NCBI GenBank assembly: GCA_964356335.1
Contig: CAYHHI010000040.1
Coordinates: forward strand, 1 to 30,282
Origin: CAYHHI01 sp964356335
GTDB lineage: Bacteria > Arandabacterota > Arandabacteria > Arandabacterales > Arandabacteraceae
Direction of reading: 5' to 3'
Length of the DNA stretch: 30,282 bases
The notes under the pieces are model-generated. The model did not search any database and had not been told where the DNA came from. It saw only the letters and a list, made by a program, of their open reading frames with translations. Below are positions 22,188 to 29,973 of this stretch, in pieces. Position numbers and translations under genes: made by a program. The first letter of the stretch is position 1. Every line of letters starts with the position of its first letter.

Positions 22188-24473
22188 CTATCCCTTGTGA
22201 TTATCGTCACTTGATTGTGCCGTCATTAGCGCGGCGAGCTCTCGCCTCTGGCGAGGGTCATCTCGAGAGACAGGCCGAGGCATCATGCCGACATCAAGGA
22301 CCCTCACGGACTCACCCCTCCACCTGAACGTGCCGACAGTGGTTAGCACGCCCCGTATATGCCCTGAGGCAGGTTCAATATTCTCGAAAGGTACCTCATA
22401 ATCACCAATTGCTTCTTCCACACCAATGCCGCATCGCTCGGGGGAATTGAAGGTGATGATCTTCATGTGAGACCAATCTCGGCTCGGCACACTGTCGGGA
22501 AGCCTCGCGAGGCCGTGACACAGACCTCTCACGAAGAAGACTCCTTCCCAGGCCTCCCCCAGAGCCGGCACTTCAGTGACATGACTGGCCGGAAGCATTT
22601 CCTTGAGCAGCCTAAAGGCTACTGCATACATCGCACCACCCCGCCGCACGAGAACGCAGCGCTGCGGCCAGCCCCGCCGAGGCTCATCGTCAGACGGCGG
22701 GCCAGCCGCCTCGGCCAGGTTACTGGAGCCGCCGGGCTTCAAGGCGGGCTCGCATTCAGGTCTCAGCACCTCCGGCCAGATTATGATCGCCGGCCTGCCA
22801 TCATGGAGTTCAGTCGCTCCTGTGATGAAAGCGGGAACCGTCATCACTTCCGGCAGGGGTCGGCTGACGATTTCAGTCTCTCCGCGCACCTGCTGTACAA
22901 GGATTGCGCCTCTTCTTTCACCGATGCCGACGACAACGACAGACCTGGACGGCGCGGAATCATGCGTCTTGAGCATCTGGGAGAGTCTCGCCGCAGCAAT
23001 TCGCGTTCCACGGTAATCGATCCTCCCCGACCTCTCTGCCTCGTCGCGAATCTCCTTGGTTGCGCGCAGCACCTCTATGAGACACGCAAGAGGTATTGCG
23101 ACAGGCACGCTACCCTCCTGGACGAGCATCCCCCTGGAGACAGCAAGGGTCAGAGGTACCCACATCGAAAACTTGGTGCCTTCGTGAAACTGGGTGACGA
23201 GACTCACCATACCGTGCAGGATCTCAACCTGCGTCCTCACAGCATCAAGGCCCACTCCTCTTCCAGAGATTTCGCTCCGTTTCTCCTTTGTGCTGAAACC
23301 AGGCTGGAACAGAAGCTCGAGTGCAGCCTCCCTATCATTGACGGCGATGCCTTTAGTGCGTGCCACACGCTTCACATCCTCGATGTCTATGCCTCGGCCG
23401 TCGTCTTCTACGTCTATGCGTATGTGCCCAGTCTCCTGCCCAGCCCTAAGCAGTATCTTGCCCTGCATCGATTTACCGAGTTTGGTCCTTTCGTCACTCG
23501 GCTCGATCCCATGGTCGACAGCGTTCCTGATGACGTGGAGCAACGGATCATAGAGTTTATCAAGCAGGGCGCGGTCCACACGGGTCGCTTCCCCCTCACA
23601 TACGAGTTCGATATTCTTTCCGGCCAGCCGGGCAAGCCGCCTTGCTTCACCCGTATAGCGGTCAAACAGCATTGACATCGGGACAAGCCTTGCCTCAACA
23701 ACGGAAGTCTGGAGATCCAGCACCCGCTTGTTGAGGAGGTAACTCACCTTGAGAAGGTCATCTCCAAGCCTCCGCGTATCGCCGCTAGGCGGAAGTTTCT
23801 TGGCAATTCCTGAAAGCGCGAGCCGGGTCGAAAAAAGCTCTGAGATGGTATTCATGATCGAGTCAAGAAGGGCTATGTCCACCTTGACCGAAAGGGGCGA
23901 CGGAGCCAGAACCCTATCCCGAGCTTCCGGCTCCTGCGTGGGAGCGGGCGTTTTCGTAAGATCTGACTTGATACCGGATATGGGTGTCCCGACAGGGCTC
24001 GGCTCAACGTGCGGCGCCTCACCCTCAGACGCCGCCGCTCGGTGGCGAGGTCCTTCCAACTTCGGGGCCCCCGGCTCGGCAAGGTATGATCTGAGAAATC
24101 TCTCTATCTTTTCATTCAGGGCCTGCCCGCGTGGCTCGGGCTCTTGGCCCTGCTCTCTCCTCAACAGGATCGAGATTTCGTCAAGCACCTCAACCACCAG
24201 ATCAACCACATCTCGATTGACCCCGATTCTCTGGGTTCTGATTCCATCAAGGAGGTTTTCAAGCGACCCCGCAATTCGCGATACCTCATCGAGGCCGAAC
24301 ATGCCGGCGGTACCGCGCAACGAGTGAGCTGTGCGGAAGAGCGAATCCGTCAAGTGCCTGGGATACGAGTCACCGCGTTCGAGTGCGGCAAGCCTCCGTG
24401 AGAGTCTGTCGACGGTTTCGCAGGCATCCGCCACAAACTCCAACTTCATTTGCTCAATAGACTCATTTGACAC
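22188..24473 (-). CDS. cheA: Chemotaxis histidine kinase CheA with two CheW-like domains
   Basis: This is a 761-residue protein. The Hpt domain holds the phosphorylated His50 (FRTAHSLRGTAGMFG). A Pro-rich linker at about 135-195 replaces a clear P2 domain. Dimerisation and ATPase domains follow: HVIRNAVDHGIEPSDER, DVEDDGRGID, GFSTKEKRSEISGRGVGLDAV. Two CheW-type domains end the protein, at about 455-590 and 625-745. Having a second CheW domain is unusual in classical CheA but common in gliding or pilus-linked systems. No separate CheW, CheY, CheR or CheB gene is in the window. A sigma-28-like promoter lies just upstream. Confidence 0.93.
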   Translation of the reverse strand: MSNESIEQMKLEFVADACETVDRLSRRLAALERGDSYPRHLTDSLFRTAHSLRGTAGMFGLDEVSRIAGSLENLLDGIRTQRIGVNRDVVDLVVEVLDEISILLRREQGQEPEPRGQALNEKIERFLRSYLAEPGAPKLEGPRHRAAASEGEAPHVEPSPVGTPISGIKSDLTKTPAPTQEPEARDRVLAPSPLSVKVDIALLDSIMNTISELFSTRLALSGIAKKLPPSGDTRRLGDDLLKVSYLLNKRVLDLQTSVVEARLVPMSMLFDRYTGEARRLARLAGKNIELVCEGEATRVDRALLDKLYDPLLHVIRNAVDHGIEPSDERTKLGKSMQGKILLRAGQETGHIRIDVEDDGRGIDIEDVKRVARTKGIAVNDREAALELLFQPGFSTKEKRSEISGRGVGLDAVRTQVEILHGMVSLVTQFHEGTKFSMWVPLTLAVSRGMLVQEGSVPVAIPLACLIEVLRATKEIRDEAERSGRIDYRGTRIAAARLSQMLKTHDSAPSRSVVVVGIGERRGAILVQQVRGETEIVSRPLPEVMTVPAFITGATELHDGRPAIIIWPEVLRPECEPALKPGGSSNLAEAAGPPSDDEPRRGWPQRCVLVRRGGAMYAVAFRLLKEMLPASHVTEVPALGEAWEGVFFVRGLCHGLARLPDSVPSRDWSHMKIITFNSPERCGIGVEEAIGDYEVPFENIEPASGHIRGVLTTVGTFRWRGESVRVLDVGMMPRPVSRDDPRQRRELAALMTAQSSDDNHKG

Positions 24474-24514
24474 TTTCAGCCTCTACGTTCACACAGGAGT
24501 GGGCACACAAGAGA

Positions 24515-24542
24515 TAATCGGCACTGCGTCTGAATGGCTTTA
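24515..24542 (-). promoter_or_regulatory. Sigma-28-like promoter of cheA
   Basis: On the minus strand TAAAGCC (starting at 24542) and GCCGATTA (24522-24515) resemble TAAAGTTT and GCCGATAA, with 16 bp between TAAA and the -10 where 15 is usual. The -10 matches 7 of 8 positions. Transcription would begin about 35 bp before the cheA ATG. Confidence 0.6.
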
Positions 24543-24580
24543 CAAAGGGGTGAGCCTGCCACGTATCCTGCTTCGAGAAC

Positions 24581-24958
24581 CTATCTCTGAGAGAGGCTTC
24601 TTTCCACGAGGTACTGCTCTATGATAAGCCTGTCGTAGTCGTCAAGATCGGTGAAGAAGCAGCCGATTTCGTAGCCCTTGATTGCCGGTTTGGGCTTCTC
24701 CGGCACGGTGCGGACCACCATGCCTCCGCACGAGACAACGTGATCTTGCTCCTTACCCGCGGCCTGCCTCACGGGCACCACCATCGAGATCCTGAGCTTC
24801 GTAAGAAGAGGAATGAAGAATGGGACTTTGCAGTAAAAACCACCCGCGCTAAGGTTTATGGTCTTCGCGGTGAAGCTCTTGTGCTTAGCATCCGAGCTGT
24901 GCATGTCAAGGGGTATCTCAAGAGATGCGCGCTTATGTTTCCTTCTGTCTTTCACCAT
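24581..24958 (-). CDS. PilZ-domain protein
   Basis: This is a 125-residue single-domain protein with an AGGAGG ribosome binding site before the ATG. Both c-di-GMP-contact motifs of PilZ are visible: RRKHKR near residues 5-10 (RxxxR) and NLSAGGFYC near 35-43 ([D/N]xSxxG). The rest is the expected beta barrel, ending in a helix (DYDRLIIEQYLVERS). It probably reports c-di-GMP to the motility or pilus machinery encoded downstream. It is the first gene of the minus-strand cluster, and a palindrome overlaps its promoter. Confidence 0.88.
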   Translation of the reverse strand: MVKDRRKHKRASLEIPLDMHSSDAKHKSFTAKTINLSAGGFYCKVPFFIPLLTKLRISMVVPVRQAAGKEQDHVVSCGGMVVRTVPEKPKPAIKGYEIGCFFTDLDDYDRLIIEQYLVERSLSQR

Positions 24959-24971
24959 CTGGTCCTCCTCT

Positions 24972-24985
24972 GGATGGCGCCATCC
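24972..24985. promoter_or_regulatory. 14-bp palindromic operator candidate between divergent genes
   Basis: GGATGGCGCCATCC is a perfect palindrome. It overlaps a minus-strand -10 (TAGGAT, 24987-24982) that lies 18 bp from TTGCGG (25011-25006), so it covers the probable start of PilZ transcription. It also lies within 45 bp of the plus-strand promoter. Confidence 0.5.
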
Positions 24986-25027
24986 TACCAGAACATGTCC
25001 AGAGTCCGCAAGCGATTTCCTTTTACA

Positions 25028-25058
25028 TTGACTTCGACACGGATTGAAATAGTATTTA
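25028..25058 (+). promoter_or_regulatory. Possible promoter of the thioredoxin-fold/TPR gene
   Basis: TTGACT at 25028-25033 is followed by TATTTA at 25053-25058 with a 19-bp spacer. Transcription would begin at or just before the ATG at 25067, which has no Shine-Dalgarno sequence, so the mRNA may be leaderless. The wide spacer lowers confidence. Confidence 0.4.
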
Positions 25059-25066
25059 GATAAAAC

Positions 25067-25948
25067 ATGCCCCGGAACATCATGAGAACATGCATAATAA
25101 TGCTCGCTTCTGTACTGTGCTTGATGATCGCATTCTGCTCCAAGGAGCGACAGATCTCCGAGCCCCGGCAGCCGACAATAGCCTGGTCAAGCACGCTTGA
25201 TGAGGCCAAGACCGAAGCCCAGAGAACCGGTGACCGGATTCTCACGAGTTTTGAGGCTTACTGGTGCCCATGGTCGAGGCTTCTCAGAGAAAGCCTGTAT
25301 GTCAATCCGGCTGTGGTCGAATCACTTTCTTCCTTCAAGTGTGTGTCGGTGGATGCAGACAGGGACACCAACCTCTGTCAGGAATATGACATAAGGCTCT
25401 ACCCTACCATCATCATAATGGATCCTTATGGGGGCGAGATTGAGCGAATGATCGGCTACCATGCACCTGATGAGTTCCTGAAGAGGCTCTCTTCCATTAA
25501 GATGAGAGATGTCCTGGTCTCAGAGATGTTCAAGAAGGAAGAGCAATCGGCAGATGACCCGCAGTTCCTGATGGACTTCGCGGATCTCCTACGCAACATG
25601 GGCACGTATGATGCAGCGCTCATAAGATACGAGAGAGCCGCGAATCTCGACAAGGGCAACAGGCTGGGAATATACGAGGAAGCAACCTATGCGATGGCAG
25701 AATGCAACATGCTTGCTGGCGAGTACAGGGAGGCAGGCGACAGGTTCAGGTTCTTCGTCAAGTCGCATCCCGGCAGCGAAAGACGTGAGGAGGCTACCAT
25801 GCTCGGCGCTATGTGTTACGAGCAGGCCAAAGACCGTACGAGTGCGGTTGAGATGCTCGAAGACTATCTCCAGAACTTCAGGGACGGCACTTTCGCCCAG
25901 TTTGCTTCAAAGAAGCTCACCAGCCTTAGGGCAAGTAGAGGCCGTTGA
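25067..25948 (+). CDS. Exported thioredoxin-fold protein with C-terminal TPR repeats
   Basis: This is a 293-residue protein; an alternative ATG lies at 25082. An N-terminal hydrophobic segment (MRTCIIMLASVLCLMIAFC) is a signal peptide; Cys24 could be lipidated, but Phe before it is atypical. Residues ~40-150 form a thioredoxin_7-like domain (TSFEAYWCPWSRLLRES and the cis-Pro loop RLYPTIIIMD). The active site is WCPWS, a CxxS with a single Cys rather than CxxC, so it may act as a chaperone-like or isomerase-type protein rather than a reductase. Residues ~165-290 are TPR repeats. It is divergent from the PilZ gene. A partner is not evident. Confidence 0.8.
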   Translation: MPRNIMRTCIIMLASVLCLMIAFCSKERQISEPRQPTIAWSSTLDEAKTEAQRTGDRILTSFEAYWCPWSRLLRESLYVNPAVVESLSSFKCVSVDADRDTNLCQEYDIRLYPTIIIMDPYGGEIERMIGYHAPDEFLKRLSSIKMRDVLVSEMFKKEEQSADDPQFLMDFADLLRNMGTYDAALIRYERAANLDKGNRLGIYEEATYAMAECNMLAGEYREAGDRFRFFVKSHPGSERREEATMLGAMCYEQAKDRTSAVEMLEDYLQNFRDGTFAQFASKKLTSLRASRGR

Positions 25949-26052
25949 CACCGGGCCCAATCAATAGACCTTCGAACCTTTCCGAATCATAGGCCAGGCC
26001 GACCCTTTGCCAGTTGGCCCTGCCGATGGTTGCTGCTAGTTCTCCTGGCAGG

Positions 26053-26086
26053 TCTCTTGCTCTTCTGTCAAGAGATCGCGATTTTT
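26053..26086 (+). terminator. Possible terminator after the thioredoxin-fold gene
   Basis: TCTCTTG at 26053-26059 pairs perfectly with CAAGAGA at 26069-26075, and ATTTTT follows at 26081-26086. The T-run starts 6 nt past the stem and is itself part of a small GCGA/TCGC hairpin, so efficiency is uncertain. Confidence 0.4.
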
Positions 26087-26089
26087 CGC

Positions 26090-26117
26090 TCGACAATTGC
26101 CGACCATGTGATAGGAT
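26090..26117 (+). promoter_or_regulatory. Possible promoter of the secreted 283-residue protein gene
   Basis: TCGACA at 26090-26095 and TAGGAT at 26112-26117 are separated by 16 bp. TGATAGGAT occurs twice in this stretch (near 26109 and 26140), so a second start is possible. Confidence 0.4.
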
Positions 26118-26195
26118 GCAGCTGCAACTTGCGTTGCACTGATAGGATTATGCTGAGAGTATGACAGAACATAGACATAAAGGAGGTTCTCCGAG

Positions 26196-27047
26196 ATGAG
26201 ACCTTACATGCTAGTCGTCCTGGTTTGCCTGTTTTGTCTTTCCGTTCCTGCTCACGGCTTTGAGAGGAAAGCCTTCAGGATCGGAGAAGACTTCGGAACC
26301 GCCACTGTCGAGGATTCCTACCTCCAGTACTACTACTACATTCCCTGCCCGACCTATTCATGGTTTTGGGGTTTCTATGACTGGAACGTCGGCGACAAGA
26401 TCGGCAAGTTCTTCACGATCGGCGAGACCTCCACAGGAGGGTTTCCCAAATGTGACTCATCTCTGTGCGAGCGGATAGTAGGCTTCCGGATACTTGATTT
26501 TTCGGGCTATGGGCAGACTTACCCTGGACTCTATACGGTGAAATTCAACATCTATTGCTCAGACGAGTCTGGATGCCCCGTTGGGGGCTCACTCTGGGAG
26601 AGTCCGCCTTTGGAAACCGGCCTCAACTGGAACTTCTTCCAGGTAGACCCGCCTCTTGACATCACCAGCTGCATCCAGCCACCCCCAGTGGCCAAGCCCC
26701 GCATTCTCCTGACAGCTACTCACATAGGTACGGATGCCACCTATCCCCAGTGGGGTATGGATAATCTGAGCGGCCCGCTCTTAGAGGCCTGCGAGATGCA
26801 TGATGCTGGCTGCTTGCCAGCTCTTTACCCAAGGCCCTCGAACAGCCATTACTCAACCATCCATTCAGGCTACTATGGCATCGATTTCCAGTACTGCCCG
26901 CCTTACTGGTTCCAGGATGTGGGGGACACTACAGTGGATGGATCTATTTACGGCTATCTGGAATTTGCCTGGAGACTGTATGTGAGATGCCAAGGTGATG
27001 CTACCGAACCTACGACGTGGGGGAGCATAAAAGCGATCTATAGATAG
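26196..27047 (+). CDS. Secreted protein of unknown function, aromatic and Cys-rich
   Basis: This is a 283-residue protein with AAGGAGG about 9 bp before the ATG. Residues 1-22 form a signal peptide (MLVVLVCLFCLSVPAHG). The mature part is rich in Tyr, Trp, Gly and Cys (about a dozen Cys; for example YLQYYYYIPCPTYSWFWGFY), which suggests an extracytoplasmic beta-rich fold with disulphides. Segments such as YTVKFNIYCSDESGCPVGG and WNFFQVDPPLD look like a beta-sandwich. I recognise no family. There is no C-terminal sorting domain. The following 180 bp contain GGCGCCAG twice but no clear terminator. Confidence 0.75.
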   Translation: MRPYMLVVLVCLFCLSVPAHGFERKAFRIGEDFGTATVEDSYLQYYYYIPCPTYSWFWGFYDWNVGDKIGKFFTIGETSTGGFPKCDSSLCERIVGFRILDFSGYGQTYPGLYTVKFNIYCSDESGCPVGGSLWESPPLETGLNWNFFQVDPPLDITSCIQPPPVAKPRILLTATHIGTDATYPQWGMDNLSGPLLEACEMHDAGCLPALYPRPSNSHYSTIHSGYYGIDFQYCPPYWFQDVGDTTVDGSIYGYLEFAWRLYVRCQGDATEPTTWGSIKAIYR

Positions 27048-27225
27048 CCTGACGCTATCGTCCGGCAGGCGCCAGACTCAGCGGTGCCAGTGCGGGGGCG
27101 CCAGCCTGCGCGTTACATGGATCTTGCCATCACTAATATTCGCGTCTCCCTCTCCCGCGATATGAAAACCTGAATGGCATGACCCCTGACAGGGAGAAGT
27201 CTGCATGACTGAGGACACCAAGAAC

Positions 27226-27301
27226 TGGTAGGGCCACGGGGATTCGAACCCCGGTCTGATGGCTGAGAACCACCAATCCTAGACCCCTAGACGATGGCCC
27301 C
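27226..27301 (-). tRNA. tRNA-Glu (CUC)
   Basis: The 76-nt sequence folds as a cloverleaf on the minus strand: acceptor GGGGCCA with TGGCCCT, a D arm TCGTCTAGGGG.. typical of tRNA-Glu, anticodon stem GGTGG/CCATC with loop TTCTCAG, and a T arm CGGGG TTCGAAT CCCCG. The anticodon CTC reads GAG. The CCA end is encoded (27228-27226). The first pair is G-T. Confidence 0.93.
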
Positions 27302-27853
27302 ACTAATACCTCTTGAAGCCTTGAGCGACCGGGCGCCCAAGGCTATGTTCAAAACTACACGTAAGATGCTTGGATGTCAACATCCATATGGAGTCTAACA
27401 ATCCAAGCGCCCCCTGTCTTCTCCCCTGGGCTCCGAACTCACACCGATCCAGTATGGATGACCTGTCCACCTGGCAGCGCCCTTGTCAACATCGGTTTCG
27501 TTTGTCCCTTGGTCAGCGGTGTAAGATGTCCACTTGTCAGGGCAAGCCGTTTCCTGAAACATCCACCTGAGTTCCGCAGACCCACTGACAGGTTGGGCAT
27601 CGAGGAGTCTAGTTATCCGACACCGCGTCCTCCTGTGTCGACAATGTCGGCCTTCTTTTCAAGCCGAGACGACCCACCGTGTCTCTTTGTGTACCATCAC
27701 GGTCCATGCACTTTTTCTTCCGTTAGCCCGCACCAATTCCCCGCAACAGAGCAAGTCGGACTTGAAAGCCCAGTGATTATGTGGTATCATGGGGACGGTG
27801 TTCGATGGAGGGGGTGTCTGACTAGCCGGCAGTCCCGTACGGTTAAGACTGAT
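27302..27853. other. 552-bp spacer with insertion-sequence-like end repeats
   Basis: An open frame covers 27374-27853 ahead of the propeller gene but has no ribosome binding site and an unnatural composition, so it is probably not translated. GGATGT/ACATCC forms an inverted repeat at 27372-27385. The tandem TGTCMAC units at 27464-27533 are annotated separately. Confidence 0.5.
27464..27533. mobile_element. Possible IS21-type multiple terminal repeats (element remnant)
   Basis: TGTCCAC (27464), TGTCAAC (27484), TGTCCCT (27503) and TGTCCAC (27527) recur at steps of 20, 19 and 24 bp. Evenly spaced TGTCAAC/TGTCCAC-type units of about 20 bp are typical transposase-binding arms at the ends of IS21-family elements. 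No transposase gene is present, so this would be a leftover end. Confidence 0.35.
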
Positions 27854-29335
27854 ATGATGAAGACCTATCCGGGGTTACTCCTTTTCACAGTTGCACTTCT
27901 CTTGTGGGCTCCGAGACCATTCGCCTGCTTTCCCGACACCGTTTGGACAAGAACATATGGAGGGGATCATTCAGATGCTGCCTACTCCATCTGGCCGACC
28001 GCTAACGGTGGATACGTTATAGCAGGATTCACGAAGTCCTTCGGCGCTGGTCGCGAAGATGTCTATTTGATCAAGGTAGATGGAACCGGTGGCCTGGTGT
28101 GGGCAGGAACCTACGGGGGGCCGGGCCAGGATATCGGCAAATCGGTCCAACAGACGGCTGATGGCGGATACATTATCACGGGACAGACTGAATCCTTTGG
28201 CGCCGGCGACTTTGACGTCTACCTGATAAGGACGGATGAGAATGGCGATACGCTGTGGACCAGGACTTACGGAGGACCCGTCAATGACATGGGCCAGTGC
28301 GTCCAGCAGACTCTTGACGGCGGGTTCATAGCAGCAGGATACACGGAATCGTTTAGCGTAGGCATCTCTGATGTTTATCTCATCAAGACAAAGGCGAATG
28401 GTGACACACTTTGGACAAGAACATATGGCGGAGCTTTGAGTGAAGAAGCCTTGTCGATACAACAGACGTCTGATGGTGGATATGTGGTTGCAGGCTTTAC
28501 CTCCTCTTTTGGCGCGGGGTCCTACGATGCGTACCTTTTGAAGACCGATCAGAATGGTGACACGCTCTGGGCAAGGACATATGGGGGGGAAAGCTCCGAC
28601 AGGGCCTATGCAGTTGAGCAAACCTCCGATGGTGGCTACATCTTGGTTGGATACACAGGCTCTTTCGGAGTACAGGGCCATGACCTTTATATGATAAAGA
28701 CAGACCAAGATGGTGATACACTCTGGACACGGGAATACGGGGGTTCAGGCTATGATTACGGCTGGTCAGTTAGGCAGACTCCCGATGGTGGATACGTGGT
28801 AACGGGCTTCACAGATTCTTTCGGTCAAGGTTCATACGACGTTTGGGTCCTGAGGACAGAGCAGAATGGTGACACGCTCTGGACAAGAACATTCGGTGGG
28901 GCACAATATGATCAGGGGTCCTCGATTCTTCAGACATCTGATCGTGGTTACATTGTCGCTGGCTTCACCCAATCTTTCGGTTCAGGCGGCTTTGACTTCT
29001 ATCTCCTGAAGATGGCGCCAGACGATGCCAGCATCTGGAACGGCAGTCTTGGCGAGGCCATCATCTCTGTTTCCCCAGTGATACCTAATCCGTCTAGGGG
29101 TGAAGCGTTAATCGAGTATCATCTCGCTCAGAGTATGGCCGTCACAATTGCAGTATACAACGCTCTGGGCCAGCGGGTGGCAATACTGGCAGAGCGCCGA
29201 CAGAACGAAGGAGTACACATAGTAGTGTGGGATGGAAGGGATTATCTCGGGCGAAAGGTATGTAGTGGTCTTTACGTACTTAGGTTTGAAACAGAAGGCT
29301 ATGGCGTTACAAGAAAACTACTTGTTGTAGAATAA
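27854..29335 (+). CDS. Secreted seven-repeat propeller-like protein with FlgD/T9SS-type sorting domain
   Basis: This is a 493-residue protein from tandem ATGs at 27854/27857; the longer frame upstream looks non-coding. A signal peptide (YPGLLLFTVALLLWAPRPF) is followed by seven repeats of about 52 residues. Each repeat starts W(T/A)RTYGG and contains QTxDGGYxxAGxTxSFGxGxxDxYLIKT. Seven copies suggest a closed seven-bladed propeller. The last ~90 residues are the Ig-like sorting domain (VIPNPSRGEALIEYHL, then YNALGQRVA and GLYVLRFETEGYGVTRKLLVVE, listed in part). Secretion through a type IX-like route and surface attachment is inferred. No clear ribosome binding site precedes the ATGs. Confidence 0.85.
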   Translation: MMKTYPGLLLFTVALLLWAPRPFACFPDTVWTRTYGGDHSDAAYSIWPTANGGYVIAGFTKSFGAGREDVYLIKVDGTGGLVWAGTYGGPGQDIGKSVQQTADGGYIITGQTESFGAGDFDVYLIRTDENGDTLWTRTYGGPVNDMGQCVQQTLDGGFIAAGYTESFSVGISDVYLIKTKANGDTLWTRTYGGALSEEALSIQQTSDGGYVVAGFTSSFGAGSYDAYLLKTDQNGDTLWARTYGGESSDRAYAVEQTSDGGYILVGYTGSFGVQGHDLYMIKTDQDGDTLWTREYGGSGYDYGWSVRQTPDGGYVVTGFTDSFGQGSYDVWVLRTEQNGDTLWTRTFGGAQYDQGSSILQTSDRGYIVAGFTQSFGSGGFDFYLLKMAPDDASIWNGSLGEAIISVSPVIPNPSRGEALIEYHLAQSMAVTIAVYNALGQRVAILAERRQNEGVHIVVWDGRDYLGRKVCSGLYVLRFETEGYGVTRKLLVVE

Positions 29336-29806
29336 CCCCCCAAAGCGGTCGGTTTGCTCACGCACCGTTGAGCGCTCATACCACCTCCAGCGCACCAGGC
29401 AGATTTAGCACAGGAATTCGCAGTATCCGCTCATATCGCTAAGCAGGATGTATTTCCGTCTGCTCGGGATAGGGTCACATCAGCAAACTTGAGTTGACCC
29501 ACGGGGATGACTTGCAGGGTACTCACCGCGGTGCAGGCTACGATGCTAGAGTGATCGCAGGGTTATCCCTGGCGATCCAGCAAAACTGGGCACCCGTGCG
29601 AAACAAGAGAAATCAAGGCACCATTCCTGCAAATTGCGATTTCCAGTGATCATGTCTTATCAGCCGATGACCGGTCCATTGCGGTTTATCTCAAGAACCT
29701 GCGGCAAATAGCCGGCGCTGCGATCCTGGTACGCTTGTTGCATGCAATCCCAGCTTGTGCTTAAGCCGTCATCGATCTGGAAGCCTGGGTGTATCAGGCG
29801 TAGAAG
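29336..29806. other. Gene-free spacer with small hairpins
   Basis: No convincing gene. A strong hairpin GATCGCAGGG/CCCTgGCGATC lies at 29553-29577 with a 4-nt loop but no T-run. CACCGCGGTG is a palindrome at 29524-29533. A minus-strand frame of 55 codons at 29660-29827 (for example LIHPGFQIDDG) has no start and is bounded by stops; it may be a gene fragment or chance. Confidence 0.5.
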
Positions 29807-29917
29807 CCTATCCCGCAAGCCTGCGTCTCACGTGGGGAAGACGCGGAGCAGGTTAGGGATCACGCTCAAGCTATGACGTTCAGGACGAGTGGTGGCTGCC
29901 TTCTAGAGGCCGCCGCC
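29807..29917 (+). ncRNA. Structured leader RNA candidate upstream of the lipoprotein gene
   Basis: Three nested stems are visible: ATCCC (29810-29814) with GGGAT (29856-29860), CCTG (29820-29823) with CAGG (29849-29852), and CGTCT (29824-29828) with AGACG (29839-29843). A second hairpin pairs GGTGGCTGCCT (29891-29901) with AGGCCGCCGCC (29907-29917), with one mismatch and one wobble. They lie 57-167 bp before the ATG at 29974. I match it to no known riboswitch. Confidence 0.35.
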
Positions 29918-29973
29918 GGGAACTGAAACCGGTGAGGTCTGGTACCGCATCGCAGATTCGGGAGGTGTGCGAT

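Noticed and set aside
22467..23675. 402-codon plus-strand frame
   Set aside because: It is antisense to cheA, where all CheA motifs are on the minus strand.
27374..27853. N-terminal extension of the propeller protein
   Set aside because: No ribosome binding site, unusual composition, and a proper signal peptide begins at 27854/27857.
29660..29827. Minus-strand 55-codon protein-like frame
   Set aside because: Bounded by stops and without a start codon; could be a gene fragment, but I cannot name a family.
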